From CAMYLY01 sp036397755 (lineage in GTDB: Bacteria; Gemmatimonadota; Gemmatimonadetes; Gemmatimonadales; GWC2-71-9), in NCBI GenBank assembly GCA_036397755.1, contig DASWII010000046.1, positions 11,985-75,984 of the forward strand: a stretch of DNA of 64,000 nt, given 5' to 3'. Below the pieces are notes generated by a model. It had not been told where the DNA came from. It did no database searches and saw nothing but the letters and a program-made list of their open reading frames with translations. Position 1 is the first letter of the stretch, and each line of letters starts with the position of its first letter. A program made the translations under genes and the position numbers. Of the stretch, positions 1 through 8,309 are shown piece after piece.

Positions 1-1185
1 GCCGCGGCGTAGCAGTCCAGGGGAATAATACGCGTACTTGGCGGAGTTGGTCATGAGGGTGCGCACGGAATCCGGAAGCATGGGCGACGTAAGAATGCAC
101 GTATCCACCGTGATCTCGCCGCCGAACCGGTCGAGCGGCGCGAGCAGGCCGGCGCTCTCGGCCATCGCGCGCACCCCCCGGCTCGTGGTGACCAGCAACC
201 GTGTTCGCCGGTGACGCGCACGACCGTCGAGCAGCAGCGCGAGTCGCCGGAACTCATCGAACGAGAAATGCGGGCTGCCGAGCACGACCATGTCGAGCGT
301 CTCGCCCGTCTCCGAACTCAAGTCGGCTCGCGCACGCCGAAGCTGTTCGAGCGAGACCATGACCGTCTCGTCGGCCGCGACTCCATGCAGCGCCCGGTCG
401 AGTGTCGGCGCTTCCGGCGTCACGCCGACGATGTGGAACAGCGCGACGGCCCCGGAGGACGCCATGGCCGCGCCGAGCGCCTTGAGGTCGTCTTCCGTCG
501 GCGCGGAGCTGACGCCGATCAGCACCGGGACGCCGCCATGCACGACGCTTCCGATCAAGTGGCCCAGCACCGGGAAGAAATCCGATCGCTCCTGGAGCGC
601 CACCGGCAGTCGCGACAGATCGAACACCGTGGTGCCGCGCCGCGGGGCGTCGAGGTGCAGGCCCACGGCGGGCACCCGCCCGACCACGGCCGCGCAGATA
701 TCGAGCATGTCGGGATAGCGCTCGGTCCGCGCGCCGAGCACGGAGTTGGCGAACACGATGGCGTTGGACTCCCCCCAGGCAATCTGTTCGCCGAACGCGG
801 GGCGGCGCTCGACCTGATATGGCGCGCAGGTCCATGTCGGCCGGCAGCCCATGGTCTCGAGGGCCGCCATTTGCCGGCGTGACCGTTCCGCCCATTCGGA
901 CGGTACGGCCCAGCGCCGCCAGCCGCCCTCGTCGACACCGCCGACGTTGCACGTGGTCGGCACGACGACAGTCGCCCCCCCGTCGGCAAGCCGCTCCATG
1001 AAGGCGAGCGTCGCGTCGCCCATGTAGAGGGCGCTGTCGATGTGCGCGCCGCTGATAAGAATCAGCGACCGGGCGTCCTGGACCGCGGCCATGCGCACCA
1101 CCACACGCATGGCCAACTGCACCCCCGGACCACGTGCCCCGTCGAGGAGCGCGGCGTCGGCGTCGGTGAGCGTCAGCGCAGCCAC
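1..1185 (-). CDS. Aconitase X (AcnX, DUF521-type) catalytic region, 3' end cut by window
   Basis: The reading frame is open from a GTG at 1185 to the window edge (395 codons); an in-frame TGA at 1191-1189 makes this GTG the only sensible start. The translation matches the AcnX catalytic family: PTTCNVGG near residue 75, then TCAPYQ, FGEQIAWGESNAIVFANSVL near residues 115-140, and a C-terminal TDTCILTSPML followed by MTNSAKYAYYSPG. Known AcnX enzymes are Fe-S hydro-lyases acting on cis-3-hydroxy-L-proline in bacteria or on mevalonate 5-phosphate in archaea. The substrate here cannot be told, and the small swivel domain (DUF126), if present, lies outside the window. The start is 16 bases after the stop of the VPS10/BNR gene, so the two are probably cotranscribed. 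The family call is firm, the reaction is not. Confidence 0.85.
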   Translation of the reverse strand, partial: MAALTLTDADAALLDGARGPGVQLAMRVVVRMAAVQDARSLILISGAHIDSALYMGDATLAFMERLADGGATVVVPTTCNVGGVDEGGWRRWAVPSEWAERSRRQMAALETMGCRPTWTCAPYQVERRPAFGEQIAWGESNAIVFANSVLGARTERYPDMLDICAAVVGRVPAVGLHLDAPRRGTTVFDLSRLPVALQERSDFFPVLGHLIGSVVHGGVPVLIGVSSAPTEDDLKALGAAMASSGAVALFHIVGVTPEAPTLDRALHGVAADETVMVSLEQLRRARADLSSETGETLDMVVLGSPHFSFDEFRRLALLLDGRARHRRTRLLVTTSRGVRAMAESAGLLAPLDRFGGEITVDTCILTSPMLPDSVRTLMTNSAKYAYYSPGLLRRG

Positions 1186-1201
1186 CGCTCACCGGTGTGC
1201 G

Positions 1202-4200
1202 TCACGGCTTCCGCGGCGCCTCGACCGGGTCGCCGACCGGGGGTCGCACGCCCAGCATGTTGAGCCGGGCGTTGAGCCCCGGCATCCGGTCGGTGATGAA
1301 GACATTCAGCTCCGCGAACAACCCCGGCGCCTGCTCCCACGCCTGCTCGAGGGCCCAGAGCTGATCGGACGTGGGGCGGGCGTGATACCCCTCGATACCG
1401 AACATGCTGCCGCCCGACGCACGGTTCATCCGCTGCCGGAGCTGATTCAGTTCCTCCCGCAAGGTCTTCACGTCGGCGACGACGTCGTCCGGTGCGTCGT
1501 CCTGCTGCTCGAGCAGTTCCTGGACACTCTCCAACTGGTCATCCAGCCGCTGTAGCGCACGTCGCGCCTCGTAGACGGGCTTCGCCAGCGCATACAGCTG
1601 CATCAAGGCGTCTTGACGCGCCATCAGGTCGGCCTGCGAAATGTCCACCCGCGGATCGAGCCGCACGCGGAGCGATGTCTCCATCGTGCGACCGCGGGCC
1701 GTCAAGCGCACCGTGTACGTGCCCGGCAAGACCCTGGGTCCGCGCGGGGTGCCGAAGAACCCGCCGCCGGAGCCGGGCTCAGGCTCGTAAGGCGGCTCGT
1801 GGCGCAAGTCCCACATCACCTGCTGCAAACCCGGCTCGGCCGGACCGTCGAGCTCCCGGATCGTCTCGCCACCCGACGAGAGGATGGTGATGCGCACGGA
1901 CGCATCGGCCTCTCCCCCGTCGCTCGCGCCGCCGGCGCCCAGGACGTACGCGATCTTCGCCCCCTGGGGAGGATTCTCCGCCTGCCACACGCCCGGCGTC
2001 CACTCCTGCGGGGAGTACAGGTTGTAGATCGTGGCGGCGCGCGTCGGGAACAGATGCGCGTCGGACGCCAACGCGCTCGCCGACAGCGCCTCGAGCGCGG
2101 TGATGTCGTCCATGATCCAGATCCCACGACCGTGCGTCCCGATGATGAGATCGTTGTCCCGCGGATGCACCTTGATATCGTCGACGGGAACCGTGGGAAG
2201 CGTACCGCGGAGTTGCACCCACTGTTCACCGCGATCGATCGACACCCACACCCCGTGCTCGTTCCCGACGAACAGGAGATTCGCGTTGCGGGGATGTTCG
2301 TGGATCACGTTGATCGACGAGCCGTCGGGCAAGCCCCGTGCGATGGGACGCCAGCGGCGACCGAAGTCCGTGCTCACAAACACGTAGGGGCGGAAATCGT
2401 CATTGCGGTGCCCGTCGAACGTGGCGTACACCGTTCCGGCATCGAAGCGGGACGCCACCAGGCGGCTCACGTAGGTGCGTTCCGGCACGCCCCGGAGGTT
2501 CGCCGTCAGGTCGGTCCACGTCCCGCCACCGTCGCGCGTGCCCTGCACGTTGCCGTCATCCGTGCCCACGTAGAGCACGGCGGCATCCAGCGGCGACTCC
2601 GTCAGCGCCGTGATGTTCCCATAGGACGAGATGCCGTCGTTCTTCGAGAGCAACCGGTCACGCAACGGCCGGCCCATGATCTCGAGGTCGTTCCGATCGA
2701 TCGCCTTGGTGAGATCCGGACTCGCTTCCGCCCACGTCCATCCGCGATCGCGCGACCGCATGAGATGGTTCCCCCCCAGGTAGATCGTCTGCGGATCGTG
2801 CTCCGACATGACGACGGGGGCGTCCCAGTTGAACCGATAGCTCGACACCTCGACCTCGCCCTCTCCTCCGGCCGTGGTCGGGCGCCGTTGGGGGCGAAGC
2901 GAGATACCCTCCATGGTCCGGAGGTTGCGGAGGCCGATGAACCCGCCCTGCGATTCGAAATACACGACCGTGTGATCGTTCGGATCCATCAGGGTGAAGA
3001 ATCCGTCGCCGCCCCCGATGTTGTACCAATCCTTGGTGCGAATGCCCGATGTCGACCTCGTGTCGCTCGGCGCGCACCACGAGCCGTTGTCCTGGAGGCC
3101 GCCGCACACGTAGTAGGGATCCCGCATGTCGAAGCCGACCTCGTAGAACTGCGCCACCGGCAGGTTGCGGAGTTGGCGCCAGTGTTCTCCGCGATCCCAC
3201 GAGACCGACACGCCGCCGTCGCCGCCGATCACCATGTGGTTGGAATTGGCGGGGTCGATCCAGATCGCATGGTGATCCAGGTGCACCTCCCCTCGTCCGC
3301 CCGGGGGGCCCGACGCGTCACGGGTGAACGTCTTGCCGCCGTCCGACGAGCGATACATGCTCGACCCGCCGGTGTAGATCCGCTCGGGATCGCTCGGGTC
3401 GACGCGAATCTGCGAGTAGTACATCGGGCGGTTGTTGGTCTCGCTCAAGAACTCCCACGTGTCTCCACGGTCGGCCGTGCGATACACGCCCTGGCCTTCG
3501 AGCGCTTCGACGATGGCGTACACGATGTTGCCGTCCCGCCGATACGCGTCCAGACCGATGCGTCCCTTGTCGCCTTCGGGGAGTCCGCGCGTGAGTTCCC
3601 GCCAGGTGTCACCACCATCCATGGTCCGGTAGATTCCGCTGCCCCGACCGCCGCCGTTGAACCCGAAGCCCGTGCGCCGGCGCTGGTACATCGCGGCGAA
3701 CAACGTGTTGGGATCCTGCTGGTCCATCACCAGATCGATGGCGCCGGTGTGCTCGTCGACGAACAGCACGCGATCCCAGGTCTTGCCGCCGTCACGCGTG
3801 CGGTACACACCCCGCTCGGGATTCGCTCCCCAGAGATGCCCGACCGCTGCGACAAAGGCCACGTCCGGATTGTCGTGGTGCACCACGATTCGGGCGATGT
3901 GATGGGTGTTCTCGAGCCCGAGGTGTTCCCAGCTGCGCCCCGCGTCGAGCGAGCGAAACACGCCCATGCCCCACGGGGAGCTCTGCCGGTTCTGCGGCTC
4001 ACCGGTCCCGACCCACACCACGTTCGGGTTCGACGGCGCCACCGTGACGTCCCCGATCGACGACGTGGGCTGGTCATCGAACAACGGCTCGAACGTGATG
4101 CCGTGGTTCTCGGTCTTCCACAGCCCTCCCGTCGCGGTTCCCACGTAGAAGATGGACGGGTTCGACTCCACGACCGCCAGGTCGGCGATTCGGCCCCCCA

Positions 4201-4330
4201 TGATGGTCGGGCCGATCTCGCGCCATTCCATGGCGTCGAGGACGGTTGCGAGATTCTGTTGTGCGGCGAGCGGCGCCGCAACGACACCGAGGAGTCCGGC
4301 CAACGCCAGCCGGCAGAGCGCATGCTTCAT
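1202..4330 (-). CDS. Secreted VPS10/sortilin-type BNR-repeat beta-propeller protein (copy 1)
   Basis: This 1042-residue protein starts at MKHALCRLALAGLLG, chosen because a clean signal peptide ending LAAQQ begins there; a 15-residue in-frame extension upstream is not signal-like. About ten Asp-box (BNR) repeats follow, such as TRDGGKTW, TMDGGDTW and SRDRGWTW, forming sortilin/VPS10-like propellers over roughly residues 30-750. A C-terminal part of about 250 residues holds a beta domain (PGTYTVRL) and a helical, Gln/Glu-rich coiled coil. Proteins of this kind are often named glycosyl hydrolases, but no catalytic site is evident and binding or scaffolding outside the cytoplasm is more likely. 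It is strongly similar to the gene at 10197-13328. Its own promoter must lie in 4331-4720, and the AcnX gene follows 16 bases downstream. Confidence 0.88.
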   Translation of the reverse strand: MKHALCRLALAGLLGVVAAPLAAQQNLATVLDAMEWREIGPTIMGGRIADLAVVESNPSIFYVGTATGGLWKTENHGITFEPLFDDQPTSSIGDVTVAPSNPNVVWVGTGEPQNRQSSPWGMGVFRSLDAGRSWEHLGLENTHHIARIVVHHDNPDVAFVAAVGHLWGANPERGVYRTRDGGKTWDRVLFVDEHTGAIDLVMDQQDPNTLFAAMYQRRRTGFGFNGGGRGSGIYRTMDGGDTWRELTRGLPEGDKGRIGLDAYRRDGNIVYAIVEALEGQGVYRTADRGDTWEFLSETNNRPMYYSQIRVDPSDPERIYTGGSSMYRSSDGGKTFTRDASGPPGGRGEVHLDHHAIWIDPANSNHMVIGGDGGVSVSWDRGEHWRQLRNLPVAQFYEVGFDMRDPYYVCGGLQDNGSWCAPSDTRSTSGIRTKDWYNIGGGDGFFTLMDPNDHTVVYFESQGGFIGLRNLRTMEGISLRPQRRPTTAGGEGEVEVSSYRFNWDAPVVMSEHDPQTIYLGGNHLMRSRDRGWTWAEASPDLTKAIDRNDLEIMGRPLRDRLLSKNDGISSYGNITALTESPLDAAVLYVGTDDGNVQGTRDGGGTWTDLTANLRGVPERTYVSRLVASRFDAGTVYATFDGHRNDDFRPYVFVSTDFGRRWRPIARGLPDGSSINVIHEHPRNANLLFVGNEHGVWVSIDRGEQWVQLRGTLPTVPVDDIKVHPRDNDLIIGTHGRGIWIMDDITALEALSASALASDAHLFPTRAATIYNLYSPQEWTPGVWQAENPPQGAKIAYVLGAGGASDGGEADASVRITILSSGGETIRELDGPAEPGLQQVMWDLRHEPPYEPEPGSGGGFFGTPRGPRVLPGTYTVRLTARGRTMETSLRVRLDPRVDISQADLMARQDALMQLYALAKPVYEARRALQRLDDQLESVQELLEQQDDAPDDVVADVKTLREELNQLRQRMNRASGGSMFGIEGYHARPTSDQLWALEQAWEQAPGLFAELNVFITDRMPGLNARLNMLGVRPPVGDPVEAPRKP

Positions 4331-4720
4331 GGGTCGATTCCCGGTCGAAGGCGACAGAGGGTGGCGCGTCAACAAATGAACAGGTCCAAGGTACCGCCGG
4401 TACGAGACGTTTCAAGCCGCCCGACGGTGGCCGCCGCTCCAGCGACGATCCAAGCCGTTGGCGCGCGTGGCGGCGTGCGCCCAACCACATACGGATGTCG
4501 ACTGCCACTGAAGCGCGTCGATCGACGAAGACCCGCGCCCCAGGTCGCCTCGCCATAGGATCTGAGGAACGGGCCCCTCGTCCGCATGCGCCAAGGGCGA
4601 GGGATTCTCCCGGCTGGCCGGTTGTCGACGCGGCGGACAGATTAGGTGCGTACGCGCGCTCCATCACCACGTTTGGCACGCGCGTCGCGCTACGTCTCGA
4701 GAGACAGGCGAACGACGCTG
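4331..4720. promoter_or_regulatory. Divergent intergenic region with a small palindrome
   Basis: This 390-base gap separates the divergent VPS10/BNR gene and the zinc-ribbon kinase gene and must hold both promoters. I see no convincing -35/-10 pair. A perfect short palindrome, GTACCGCCGGTAC (two 6-base arms around one base), lies at 4391-4403, about 60 bases upstream of the VPS10 start, and could be an operator. Open frames through the gap look like shadows with no recognisable protein. Confidence 0.35.
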
Positions 4721-7327
4721 ATGCGAATCTGCCCCAGCTGTGGCCTCGAGTTGCCCGACGATACGCGCTTCTGTCCCAAGGACGGCGCGATTCTGCATCC
4801 GGAGACCGAGGGAGATGACCTCGCAGGCCGCGTGATCGCAGAACGCTATCACGTGCTCGAGAAGCTGGGCGAGGGCGGCATGGGGGCTGTGTACCTGGCC
4901 GAACATGTGCGAATGGGTCTCAAGGTGGCGATCAAGGTGATCACCCCTGCCATGGCCAACGAGCCGGAGGTGGTCGCCCGCTTCCATCGCGAGGCCCGAA
5001 ACGCGGCAAGCATCAAGCACCCGAACGTGTGCACCGTGTTCGATTTTGGCGAGACGCCGGACGGGCTTGTCTATCTGGCGATGGAGTACCTCGAGGGCGA
5101 GACCCTGGCGGAGGCACTGCGACGCGAGGGGGCCTTCGCTCCGCGCCGGGCCGCCGGCGTGCTGATGCAGTGCGCCGACGCGCTCCAGGCGGCCCACGAC
5201 CTCGACATCGTGCATCGGGACTTCAAGCCGGAGAATGTGATGCTGACCCCGGCGCGCGACGGCGCCGACCTCGTCACAGTGCTGGACTTCGGCATCGCCA
5301 AGGCGGCGGCCGGCGAAGGTGCGAAGACCCTCACGCGACCGGGTTACATCATTGGGACGCCGGACTACATGAGCCCGGAGCAGGCCGCGGCCGGGGAGCC
5401 CGACGCCCGCAGCGACATCTATGCCCTGGGTCTGGTCCTCTTCCGCATGCTCACCGGCCGCCTGCCGTTTCACGCAACGACGCCACAGGAGAGTTTGGTC
5501 AAGCGGCTCACCGACGAGCCGCTGCGGCTCGATCAGGTCACTCCGGGGGCCGGCTTCCCTCCGCAGGTGCAGGCCGTACTGGACCGCGCCCTGGCGCGCA
5601 AGCGCGAGGGACGCTACGAGAGCGTAATGGAGTTCGCGCGTGAGGCCGGGGCGGAACTGCGAGCCTTGCCGGAGTCGGCGGGCGGCGTCCCAACCGGAGG
5701 CGCGACCCGGCTCGTCGAATCCGCGGGGGCTCCCGAGCGGGCCACGCCCGAGACTCCTCAGCCGCGCGCGCGTCGGCGCCGTGCGCCCAGTCGCAAGCGC
5801 CTGGCCGTGATGCTGGTGGCCACCGCGGGCGGCGTCGCCGCCGCGCTGGCGCTTGGGGTCGCCCTCTTCACGGGCCCGCCCGGCGAAGAACGAGCGCCAG
5901 CCGCTGGTGATTCCGCCGCGGCGAGCGAGGCTGCCGCCGCCGGGCGGCAAGCGAAGGACCCGGAGGCGCGGCCATCGCCCGCACCGGACGCAGAGTTGGG
6001 GCAGATCGAGGCGCTCATAGCGCAGGGTCGGCCACGCACGGCGTTGGAGCGCCTGGACATGCTACGACCCCACCGGACCGGCGACCTTCGGGTCGAGGAG
6101 TTGATCGCAAGCGCCGTGATGGCGGACGTCGAAGCTCGGGTCACGAGCGCCGATTTCGAGGGAGCGCTCGCGGAACTTCGCAGGCAGATCGAGATCCGTC
6201 CATATCTCGAGACGCTCGCACCCGCGCTCGATTCACTCGCGCTCCGCTACCTGGCGTACGCCGTGAAACGCCATCCCAACCCCGACGCCATCGCGGTTCA
6301 CTTCGGGCTCGCGCGTGCCAACGCCGCTCAGCTGGAGACCCGCTACCGGGCCGCCGTCCTGATGGTCGGAGGTCGCCAGGAGGGTCTGCAGAATACCGGC
6401 TTCGATGCGTTGAGCGACATCCTGCGGGAAGACCCGGCCTTCCGTGAGCGGATCATGGGCCACGTGCGCGAGAATCTCGCGGTCGGCTGGGCATCGAGTG
6501 GGGCGTTGTCATTGGCGAAGACCACCTTCTATGACGACCTGAGGTCCGAGTTGCTGCGCCGCCTCGACGACGAGAGTGACACGGTGCGGCTGAACGCGTA
6601 CCTCGCGCTCCGTGATGAGGACCGCAGGGGACGGGATTTGCTGTCATATCATCTCCGGAACGTTCGCGCTTCGCACAAGTACGTGAGGGACGCGAATCAG
6701 CGGTCCGCCGTCCTTGGACCCTCCTGGGAGAACAGCATCGACTATTTCTACGGCCTGGCGGAGCCGACCCGCGTGAGCCAAGCGCTCGCGGCGCTCCGAG
6801 CGGCACGGGACAGTTTGGCCTCTGCCCCGGGGGAGTGGGAACGACGTCTTCAAGGCCACGTCGACACGGCGGTCGCCCGGCTGGAGGCTGGCGTCGTGGC
6901 CATCCCGTTTAGCGGCCTCCCGTGGAGAGGCGGAATCGTGGACAGCGTCCCCGCGCGATACGCCTACGAGTTCATCTGGACTTGGTGGGACGTCGGGGCG
7001 GAGGGTGCGGAGGACTTTCGGCAGCGGGCATCCGTCGTGCTGGAGCTCGACGGCCAGCCGGTGGCGGACCGGAGCCGCCTCGGTGCTGTGGCGCCCGGTT
7101 ACGCGCGAGACTGTGGGCACGGTGCCCGGCTCCCGTGTCGCCAGCGCGTCGTCTGGCGCTACCGGCAGACTCCGCTCGCGCCCGGCAGCCATCGTTGGAC
7201 GCTGCGCGTGGCCTACGACGATCGCGTCGAGCCGGTGGTTCCCGTGACGTGGGAATATGCCGGTGTCATTGTCGTGACCGAGGCAACCGTCATCAGGTCC
7301 GACTGGCGGTGGCCGGATGAGTACTGA
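4721..7327 (+). CDS. Zinc-ribbon Ser/Thr protein kinase with transmembrane segment and unidentified C-terminal sensor
   Basis: The 868-residue protein starts at the ATG at 4721 (MRICPSCGLELPDD), since the double CxxC zinc ribbon (CPSC...CPKDG) begins there; upstream in-frame codons are Arg-rich and unlike protein. The kinase domain spans about residues 40-300, with glycine loop GEGGMGAVYLAEH, Lys in VAIKV, catalytic HRDFKPEN, DFGIA and GTPDYMSPEQ. An Arg-rich stretch precedes one membrane segment near residues 360-382 (LAVMLVATAGGVAAALALGV), then an Ala/Pro linker. The last 450 or so residues are helical and TPR-like, then beta-rich with a DCGHGARLPC cysteine pair, and match no family I know. 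It probably acts as a membrane receptor kinase with the C-terminal part outside. The stop overlaps an ATG of the DUF2628-like remnant by 11 bases. Confidence 0.9.
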   Translation: MRICPSCGLELPDDTRFCPKDGAILHPETEGDDLAGRVIAERYHVLEKLGEGGMGAVYLAEHVRMGLKVAIKVITPAMANEPEVVARFHREARNAASIKHPNVCTVFDFGETPDGLVYLAMEYLEGETLAEALRREGAFAPRRAAGVLMQCADALQAAHDLDIVHRDFKPENVMLTPARDGADLVTVLDFGIAKAAAGEGAKTLTRPGYIIGTPDYMSPEQAAAGEPDARSDIYALGLVLFRMLTGRLPFHATTPQESLVKRLTDEPLRLDQVTPGAGFPPQVQAVLDRALARKREGRYESVMEFAREAGAELRALPESAGGVPTGGATRLVESAGAPERATPETPQPRARRRRAPSRKRLAVMLVATAGGVAAALALGVALFTGPPGEERAPAAGDSAAASEAAAAGRQAKDPEARPSPAPDAELGQIEALIAQGRPRTALERLDMLRPHRTGDLRVEELIASAVMADVEARVTSADFEGALAELRRQIEIRPYLETLAPALDSLALRYLAYAVKRHPNPDAIAVHFGLARANAAQLETRYRAAVLMVGGRQEGLQNTGFDALSDILREDPAFRERIMGHVRENLAVGWASSGALSLAKTTFYDDLRSELLRRLDDESDTVRLNAYLALRDEDRRGRDLLSYHLRNVRASHKYVRDANQRSAVLGPSWENSIDYFYGLAEPTRVSQALAALRAARDSLASAPGEWERRLQGHVDTAVARLEAGVVAIPFSGLPWRGGIVDSVPARYAYEFIWTWWDVGAEGAEDFRQRASVVLELDGQPVADRSRLGAVAPGYARDCGHGARLPCRQRVVWRYRQTPLAPGSHRWTLRVAYDDRVEPVVPVTWEYAGVIVVTEATVIRSDWRWPDEY

Positions 7328-7690
7328 CGAAGGCGCGCGAGACGCGGCGTTGTTCGCGGCGTACATCGGCCCGGCATGGGACAGTTACCACCGGGATCGC
7401 TTCGGACCGTCGCCAGCGGCCACGGCCCAATCCAGTGGAACTGGGCGGCCGCACTGGTGTCATTTGGGGGCGAGCTACCGGAGGCTGGGCGGGACGACAC
7501 CATGTACGTCGCCTTTCCATTCCTCGTGACGTTTCTCGCGGTACTCTATGCGGGCGCCGAGATCGCATGGGGCTGGGCGCTGTGGCTGTCGGACTTCACG
7601 GTAGTCATCCTGCTGGGCATCATGCAGGGCGCACTGGGAACGCGATTCGTCCTGCTTCCCTACTCGTCGAGCACTGGGCGCCGGTACGCC
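7317..7690 (+). pseudogene. DUF2628-like membrane protein remnant, broken by frameshifts
   Basis: Pieces of one DUF2628-type protein appear in two alternating frames. The frame from ATG 7317 gives DAALFAAYIGPAWDSYHRDRF (start read within the kinase 3' end), then a second frame gives GPIQWNWAAALVSFG at about 7420-7465. The first frame resumes with ASYRRLGG, and the second again with MYVAFPFLVTFLAVLYAG and a membrane tail to about 7665. The order motif-Y-WNWAA-W/YRR-membrane matches DUF2628 proteins. At least three indels are needed, one at the G-run near 7464. Neither frame alone gives a plausible protein: they stop at 7529 and 7756. Either a decayed gene or assembly errors explain this. The ATG overlap with the kinase gene suggests it was once translationally coupled to it. 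The 3' end runs into the convergent HExxH gene. Confidence 0.6.
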
Positions 7691-8208
7691 TGGGAGGGAC
7701 GCTCGGACGGTCGCTTCCGCGCGCCGAGCAGGCACCACACGATCGATATCACGTAGAGCGCCACGCCCGTGGCGAAGATCGCCCGGCCGATCTCCTGATC
7801 GCGCGCGTACAGTCCAAATCGATCCAACAGGTAGACCCAGTCATGCTCGCCACCGCCGACGAGCGACAGCTCCTGGGCTCGAGCATCCCGAACGTAGACG
7901 GAGATGTTCCAGAGATTCTGCGCAACCCACCAGAGCATCACGCCGGCCGCGTGGTGCTCGCTGCGTCGTACGAAGTAGGCAAGGAACGCGAGCGGGATGA
8001 GAAGCTGCAACAGGGTACCACCCGCGAACTGCATGAACTCGCCGAACAGTCCAAACACGAGGTGCCCCGCCTCGTGGATGGCCAGATCGACGTTGTCGAG
8101 CAGGCGGTACACCGTCGGGTCTCGGAGGGTGATGAACCCGTATACCGCCAAGCCGATCGTCACGGCGAGTCGCGATCGCGGTCCGAAGCGCAGCGATCCC
8201 TGCGTCAT
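7660..8208 (-). CDS. Small integral membrane protein with HEAGH metallopeptidase-like motif
   Basis: The 182-residue protein starts MTQGSLRFGPRSRLAV. It has four likely membrane segments: residues 13-28, about 55-80 (GGTLLQLLIPLAFLAYFV), about 88-105 and about 145-165. The motif H45-E46-A-G-H49 sits just before the second segment, as in site-2-protease-like (M50) membrane peptidases, but the protein is short and I see no clear third zinc ligand of the NPDG type. A conserved-looking VGGGEHDWVYLLDRFGL follows near residues 122-140. I call it an M50-like membrane protein of unknown function. It lies 101 bases after the amidohydrolase gene on the same strand and converges on the DUF2628-like remnant. 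Confidence 0.75.
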   Translation of the reverse strand: MTQGSLRFGPRSRLAVTIGLAVYGFITLRDPTVYRLLDNVDLAIHEAGHLVFGLFGEFMQFAGGTLLQLLIPLAFLAYFVRRSEHHAAGVMLWWVAQNLWNISVYVRDARAQELSLVGGGEHDWVYLLDRFGLYARDQEIGRAIFATGVALYVISIVWCLLGARKRPSERPSQAYRRPVLDE

Positions 8209-8309
8209 GGCTGCGCACCGACTGGGGGCGCGCCACCGAGCCGCGGGCGGGCCGATCGTGTTCTGCCTGCGATAGCGTCCTCCCTTGTTGTGGGAGGCGA
8301 ACCCACCAC

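Noticed and set aside
254..1192. Long minus-strand ORF over the aconitase-X-like region
   Set aside because: Arg/Gly/Ala-rich without any family motif; the neighbouring frame from GTG 1185 carries the AcnX signatures.
1613..4558. 981-codon plus-strand ORF antisense to the VPS10/BNR gene
   Set aside because: Arg/His-rich antisense shadow typical of high-GC DNA; the opposite strand encodes clear Asp-box repeats.
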